The position numbers were made by a program, and so were the translations under genes. The notes under the pieces are model-generated. The model ran no database searches. It saw only the letters and a list, made by a program, of their open reading frames with translations, and was not told where the DNA came from. 64,000 nt of DNA. Source: Calliopum simillimum (taxonomy: Eukaryota; Arthropoda; Insecta; Diptera; Lauxaniidae). Position 1 is the first letter of the stretch, and each line of letters starts with the position of its first letter. This document shows positions 58,450 to 64,000 of the stretch, piece by piece. The stretch spans positions 18,195,329 through 18,259,328 of the forward strand of contig OX638369.1 in assembly GCA_951812925.1 (NCBI GenBank). Direction: 5' to 3'.

Positions 58450-61400
58450 TTATACATCAAATGTATTTCCACCAGAATTATACAACTTCTTATTAACTCC
58501 ACAACCAAACGCACAATCCGCACCCTCGCATATTTCACAAAGTGATGATTTAATATCATAAAACTCAGTTGCCCTACGTTCCTTATCGTAATAATCATAT
58601 ATGACTACCGGAACGGGCTTTTGCTTTGCAATATCATGCATTTTGGTAGCTTCGATTGAAATACATTTTTCTTGACCAACTTCCAGACTACTCAAGTAAA
58701 TTATAGCAACTGTATCCGAGTTTTTTGTTTCTGTAAACAAAATAGTTTTAAAATCTCTTATTCCATCAAGATCTTCTCTGCCAATGGTAAAGCCGGTTGG
58801 TAAATTAATTTCAATGACGATCATGTTGGTTTTATTTTCATCACCAGCCACAGCAGTTGGTACAAATTTCGCGCAAATATCGATGGGAAGTAGTTTTGGT
58901 GGTGCATTTTTTCTAGTGCTCACATGTAAGCGGAAACTTTGTTCAGGCTCCTTGTCAATGGTATTGTATTTATAAGATAATTGTACCAGTGATGAGCTAT
59001 TGCCCTTTGCAGTAAATGTAACTTTACGCGTGTTCTTTGGTAGCTACAAATATGAAAACATTAATAAGAAAGAGATCGCATATATTTAATTGTGTATGTG
59101 AGTTCTTACCTCATGTGTATTAAGCACCATTAAATTTTCTGGTATAATCGTTATAGTTCCCTTATCTTCAACCCCATTTCCTTCACACATATAATCGATA
59201 TTCACTGCGCCAGTACGTGTGAGACCTGTTCTCTCTGCAAATTTAATTAGCGCTTGTAAGCCAACTACTGTATCCTGTGTCGAAGTGAACCCTCCATTGC
59301 TATTTCGCTGCATTGTTAGCCATTTGATTATTGGCAACGCATTTTCCGTGGGTCCTTTCTCAAGCATTGTCAGTAAAACGTATGACGTGATTTCAATGTC
59401 GCTGCTTTTGAAAGCGTGTGTTTGCCGTTTCTGCCTTCCAGTATCAATTGACCACCAGGTTAAACCATTTTGATTCTTTGCATTTTGTTTAAGTTTAGCC
59501 AAAACTTGATCAGCCAATGGATGACTGGCTTTTTGTAAAACCAACGCGGTTATTGACAAAGAATATGTGTCATCTGTGTCATCAAAATTTCTAACCAAAT
59601 ATCTTATGCCTCTATTGATGTGCATTTCGTATTTCGTAGAATTTTCCTAAGATGAAAAAAGTTTCAATTTTTACTTTACCCCATAGTAAGATAATAAAAA
59701 TCATAACAAGAACTATAAATTCTCCAAGACTATTCCATTGAATGGCGCTTTGAATAAAAACTTATGCCAACCCAGGGTTCATTATATTTTTGTTTCGCAG
59801 ATTGCTGATTTTAGTTAGTTATTTTTAATACAATATTGGGGTCATTGTGCATAAAATTTTATAACTCACTGAAACAATTTCGATCTATATACCTAAATAC
59901 TTGAAATTTATTACCTTATTTTCCAAAAACGCCAACAGCACAAAGGCCGTCAGACTCATGTCGTTTAAGTGCGGAAAGGACAGTAGACGACCAAACTCTG
60001 CAAAGTTACCACTTGTCGTCTGTTTTGCCGCTAAAAATTCAAAGGATTTCATTATGATTCCTTCATCGATGTCGATAAATTCCGAAGCCTGTTGAAATGA
60101 ACGCGCCACGTATGCAGTAAGCCATGTACTGCCAGTAACAGTTTTTCCGTTGGACTCATATAATCTTCCACTAATATCTGATCCACCATAAGCGCTAAAA
60201 GATCCATCAGAATGACGAAAGCTCAATTCACGTTGAAAACCGATTCTCAAAATATTTCGCGCTGTTTTTGTTACATTCGGCATTTTTTCGTCAATGGTCT
60301 GTAAATGGAGATTTTCATTAATTCATGACTCAACCTTACAAAATCGTCAATTACCTGCAAGTACTTCAAAATTAAAATGCTTGGCACAAAATTGATCATA
60401 TTCTGTTCGCCATAACCGACTGGCAAGCGCACTAAATCCTCAATATGTTTTATTGAAATGCCCACCAAATTACCGATCGCTGAGAACTCTATATGCTCAG
60501 AACTGGGCGCGGCATTTCCAGGAATATCTAATGTAAGTGTTTCTGTTTGCTCGTGTTGTTTGCTTAAATTAATAAAGAAAGCACTATTTTGATATTGTGT
60601 TACACCCTCGGATTCAACCTTTAATTTCATGTGCACGCTATCTCCAGCCAATGCAGTGAGGGCAACTACTTTTAGCGTTAGAATGCCTATAATTTTTGGT
60701 CGAATCAAAAAAGATACACTTCCTGCACTATTGTCTGGAATAGATATGCGCTTAAAATCTTTGACTTTATTGACAGTGCGCTCTTCAATTTCATTGGCAG
60801 CTTCAACAAAATCAAATTCATTATCAGAATTATCCAGTGTCACTTCAGCATTTATGGCTTTGTTCATATAGTTAAAAACTAATACGGGAACTGAGATAAC
60901 CTCACCTTTAAAAAAAGATATGCGAATGAGTAATACTAATAATTTTGAAGATAAAACTGTACGTACCTTGTTTTACAGAGTGCGGTAAGTTGATAGTGAT
61001 GAAGAATGGCTTGAACACTTGTATTTTTGTTGGACTTTTTGTAAGTGCAAAACCTGTGTTTGAGTTCATTGAAAAGCCAGTTATGACCCAGGAAGTTATA
61101 GTGTCCGGTATCTTTCTGGTAAAACTGAATTGCGTCTGATTTGTTCTAAAATATTTTAAATTTAAAATGAATTACGTGAAATAGCATTTTGAAAAATTTT
61201 GTTAGACCCAAATACCATACCCATTATGTATTATAGTTTATTCTTATGTTACATATTATACATTACATGCTTACGTTATTATTTTGATTTTCTTACTTGA
61301 TGAAACTGTTAGGAATCGAGTTCGATGAATACATGTTTATTTGATCCATGAAATGTCATTAACAAAATGTGGGAAATGCACAAAGAAAACCCTTAAAATG

Positions 61401-64000
61401 CATTATTTTAGCATCCATAAAACCCATCCATTTGAACTCAAGACTTATAGAATAATATCTGTGCTCAGATGGCAAAATATAGTACCTATCGCATGTTCCC
61501 ATAATTTTTCAAAAGAGCAAATTTAAAGCTTAGATTGATATGAAAAAATCACAATATTCGAAGTTTTTTTTTCAAAGAAACAACAAGTATTTGAGTAATT
61601 TTTGATTTTTAAAGTTTGTAGATCTCACCGAGAACAATATTATGGACTAAGCACATTACTCATTTTCACAAAAAATTATTGACGTACTTATTTTTTTTCT
61701 TTTTGGCCCTATGCTCCTCCTAGGAGTTAAAGGAGAATACATACATACATATTTTTTTTCTTATTCTAGACTAAAATAATTTTTCTTTAATGTAGATTGT
61801 AATGTTATGAGCATACTTAATCTTATAATTACTTAAATCACATAAAATCCTCCTACAAAATTAAAAAGAAAATTCTTCGGTTTCTGTAACTTAAAATCTT
61901 TCTTTTGATGTTTCTATTTTAATTTTTTTAATCCATATATCACTGTTTTTGTAAATATAAATATTGCGAATAACACTTACGTATTGAAATTTTCAAAAAT
62001 CCAAGTCTCGGGAAATTTTTTCCGTGGTACAGGACTGTAAAATCCAGGACTTTGAAAATAGTCTGGTACTGGCCTGTCTATCAGACATCGAAATTGAAGT
62101 GAAAATAAATTTTGATTAAACTTCAGACTTTACTCCTTATAACTAAATGTGCTATTTTTGAACCATAAAATCTAGTACGGTTATTGAAAGCATCAATCCT
62201 ATCCTTCAGTACTTAATTTGAATTTTATTGATATCTTTGTTATTCTCTGAAGTATCGTAAATTGAAATATCGAAAAATCGTGTTTTTGAATTTTCATAAA
62301 TTTTATAAATTTTTTTAAATTTTTTACGATATTACGAAGAAACAAAAAGGTACCGATATAATTTTAAATGAATTTTGAAGGCAGAGAATAATACTTTCAA
62401 CTGCCATATAAGGTTTAATAGATACAAATTACTATGCCTTGTTATAAAGGTTCAAAACAAGCAAAAATCTGTGTCTTTTAATGTTTATGTTAGGATATAT
62501 CGAAAACCTATCGTGATTCTCAGGTGGTCGTCAGTGACAAAATAAACTCAAATTTGAACACCATCAATATCAACACTGAATTAATATCAATGTGCTACAT
62601 GAAAAAAAGGTCTGGTTCTCACATATCACATCGTGTTTGGCGCTCGCAAAAACAAATTTTCGGCGTACTCGGTTTTTCTTTATCACCCAAGGATTTTTTT
62701 TAGGAGCTGCCGAAAGGTCATTTTATACCTCTAGGCGAAAAAAAAATCGTAGCTTAGCCATTTTTTCAGAGTTCGGAAATTTCCGTTTATCAACGCTCAT
62801 TCAGCTACACGAGTATGAGCAAGAGTGAATTTCAGAACGCTCGTGAGCCAAAAAATCTTTATAAAGAATCTTCAATCACAAAAAAATGTTTGTGATCGCT
62901 TTGGGCCCCCTTATGTGATCTTTTTTTTTGCACTAATCGATGGGGAAAGGTCGAAAATATATTTTGGACATGACCAGAAGTGGCTCCGGGCCTTCTAAGT
63001 GACCGATTTGAGCCCATTTTGGTGAAAAAATTTTATTGCACCAAGGTCGAAAATAGATTTTAGACATGACCAGGGGTGTCCCCGACCCCTCTAAGTGACC
63101 GATTTGAGTCCATTTTGGTGAAAAAATTTTATCGCGCCAATCGATGGGGAAAGGTCGAAAATATATTTTGGACATGACTAGAGATATCTCTGTCCCCACT
63201 AAGTGACCGTCGGGGACGCCTCTGGTTGTGTCCAAAATATATATATGGTCTATGAAAATTTGGCTTACGTGGGAAAAAATTTTTTTCGTAAAAACAGCTG
63301 GAAAATATCGTTTAAAGGTCAATTTATGCGAATCGGAAAAAAACTTGAAAATTTTTTACAAAAAAAAAAAAAAATCACACAAAAAGACCCCAAAACGATC
63401 ACAAATTTGGTGCCAAGCACGATGTGAGAACCCAGAACATTTAAATTTTTTGGAATTTTTAGCACATTGTTTTTAGCGTATTAACATATCGTCGTCTAAG
63501 TTCTCTTTTGCCCCATAAGCATATTCGTTAAAAAAGCAAAATAACATATCTTTTGTCGAAATAAACGCAAGTTATTTGCTTTTGTTTTTTTAACAAATAT
63601 GCGTATGGGGCAAATGAGAACTCGGGCGACGATATGTATAATAAAAATTCATAAATATCACTTACGAGACCATGGAAAATGTGCATTTGTCATCGATACC
63701 AAGCCAGATATTTGTCCCGGATAACGACCTGATCCAGGAATACGGGGTGTTTGGGTTTGATAGCTATATTGCAAGTCGATAAAAACGTCATTTGCTTTTA
63801 AATCGTGATCGGTTCCATAGAGTAACACAGTTTGGTCAATACCTAGAAGTCCAACATATGAATATGGATCAGTTGTCAAACGGAATTCAATATCATCTCC
63901 TGGACTTGCTTCAGCAGTTGTTGATATTTCAAGCTATAAATAAATATAGTTTTATTTTAAAAAGAGCAACGATATTGGAAAACTCAACTTACGATATTTT
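58450..64000 (-). CDS. TEP gene 3: thioester-containing protein (thioester Cys lost), 5' part outside window
   Basis: Exons in the window: 58450-59043, 59110-59646, 59915-60298, 60355-60905, 60967-61145, 61981-62077, 63666-63933 and the last bases of an exon ending at 63993. Lengths equal those of gene 2 exons 13-6 except exon 7, which is one codon longer. All frames are open and splice sites intact. It encodes the C-terminal half from MG6 onward: bait exon (RPVPDYFQSPGFYSP then VPRKKFPETWIFENFN), MG7, CUB/thioester domain with GYGEQ, receptor-binding domain and Cys-rich tail 'CEICEGADCAFGC'. It lies under 400 bases upstream of the gene 2 promoter in the same orientation. Expected to be secreted. 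Confidence 0.9.
60403..60417 (-). other. TEP gene 3 thioester site, Cys replaced by Tyr
   Basis: GYGEQ with TAT at 60412-60414, as in genes 1 and 2. Confidence 0.92.
61146..61980. other. TEP gene 3 intron 8
   Basis: 835 bases of AT-rich DNA. It has no repeats in common with genes 1 and 2 apart from the ends, and no gene. Confidence 0.5.
62935..63220. repeat. ~105-base tandem repeat, about 2.5 copies
   Basis: Units share 'aaaggtcgaaaatatatttt', 'gacatgacc', 'ctaagtgaccgatttgag' and 'ccattttggtgaaaaaattt'. It lies in intron 7 of TEP gene 3. Confidence 0.7.
63486..63638. mobile_element. Palindromic MITE in intron 7 of TEP gene 3
   Basis: Arms of about 60 bases: 'acatatcgtcgtctaagttc' and 'ttttgccccataagcatatt' at the left, complementary to 63575-63638. 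About 25 bases lie between. Family not assigned. Confidence 0.65.

Noticed and set aside
62933..63322. 129-residue minus-strand open frame
   Set aside because: It only reads through the ~105-base tandem repeat in TEP gene 3 intron 7 and shows repeated peptide blocks and no known domain.
1..64000. tRNA, rRNA or microRNA genes
   Set aside because: No cloverleaf with box A/box B, no rRNA segment and no convincing isolated hairpin was recognised by eye; a covariance-model scan was not possible.

Overview
The window looks like AT-rich, repeat-dense nuclear DNA from a higher fly (Diptera). The reasons are short GT-AG introns, Inr plus DPE core-promoter motifs, and Jockey, Mag, Tc1, hAT, Merlin and Helitron-like elements around an insect thioester-containing protein (TEP) locus. 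I cannot name the genus. No bacterial-type genes, CRISPR arrays, rRNA or tRNA genes were recognised.

The backbone is a head-to-tail tandem array of TEP (alpha-2-macroglobulin/complement C3 superfamily) genes, all on the minus strand. From right to left: (i) TEP gene 3 at 58450-64000, with its 5' half outside the window; (ii) TEP gene 2 at 48926-57957, apparently complete, 13 exons, 4200 coding bases, 1399 residues; (iii) TEP gene 1 at 14403-48542, same exon plan for exons 1-10, but exon 11 runs into a satellite-like array and exons 12-13 are absent; (iv) an isolated, broken exon 2 at 7568-8375; (v) at the left edge a TEP core promoter (359-393) and decayed first exon, implying a further copy to the left. 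Exon lengths are nearly identical between copies. All three genes carry GYGEQ where thioester proteins have GCGEQ, so none should form an internal thioester. The 'bait' exon (exon 8) differs completely between copies in its first half.

The DNA between and inside these genes is a nested record of transposition. Left block (1-9490): Helitron-like elements nested in each other and split by a solo LTR, a hAT-type MITE in the dead exon, and a 200-base assembly gap. 10550-14440: a satellite with 145- and 303-base periods that caps gene 1. Intron 8 of gene 1 (15620-30629): a Foldback-like element, a dead Ty3/gypsy element whose 3' LTR is split by a Helitron-like element, a Tc1-like element containing a 1.75 kb palindrome, and another Helitron-like element. 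Introns 3-4: a Merlin element and AT-rich DNA. Intron 1 of gene 1 (37618-48471): a Jockey-like non-LTR element and a DNA element that holds a very young Mag-like LTR retrotransposon with identical LTRs. Paralogous copies elsewhere in the window supply empty sites for many of these insertions, so boundaries and target duplications can be read directly.

Genes 2 and 3 are compact and look functional. Gene 1 is swollen to 34 kb by insertions and truncated. The TEPs are expected to be secreted haemolymph immune or protease-binding proteins; the lost thioester cysteine points to a non-covalent role.
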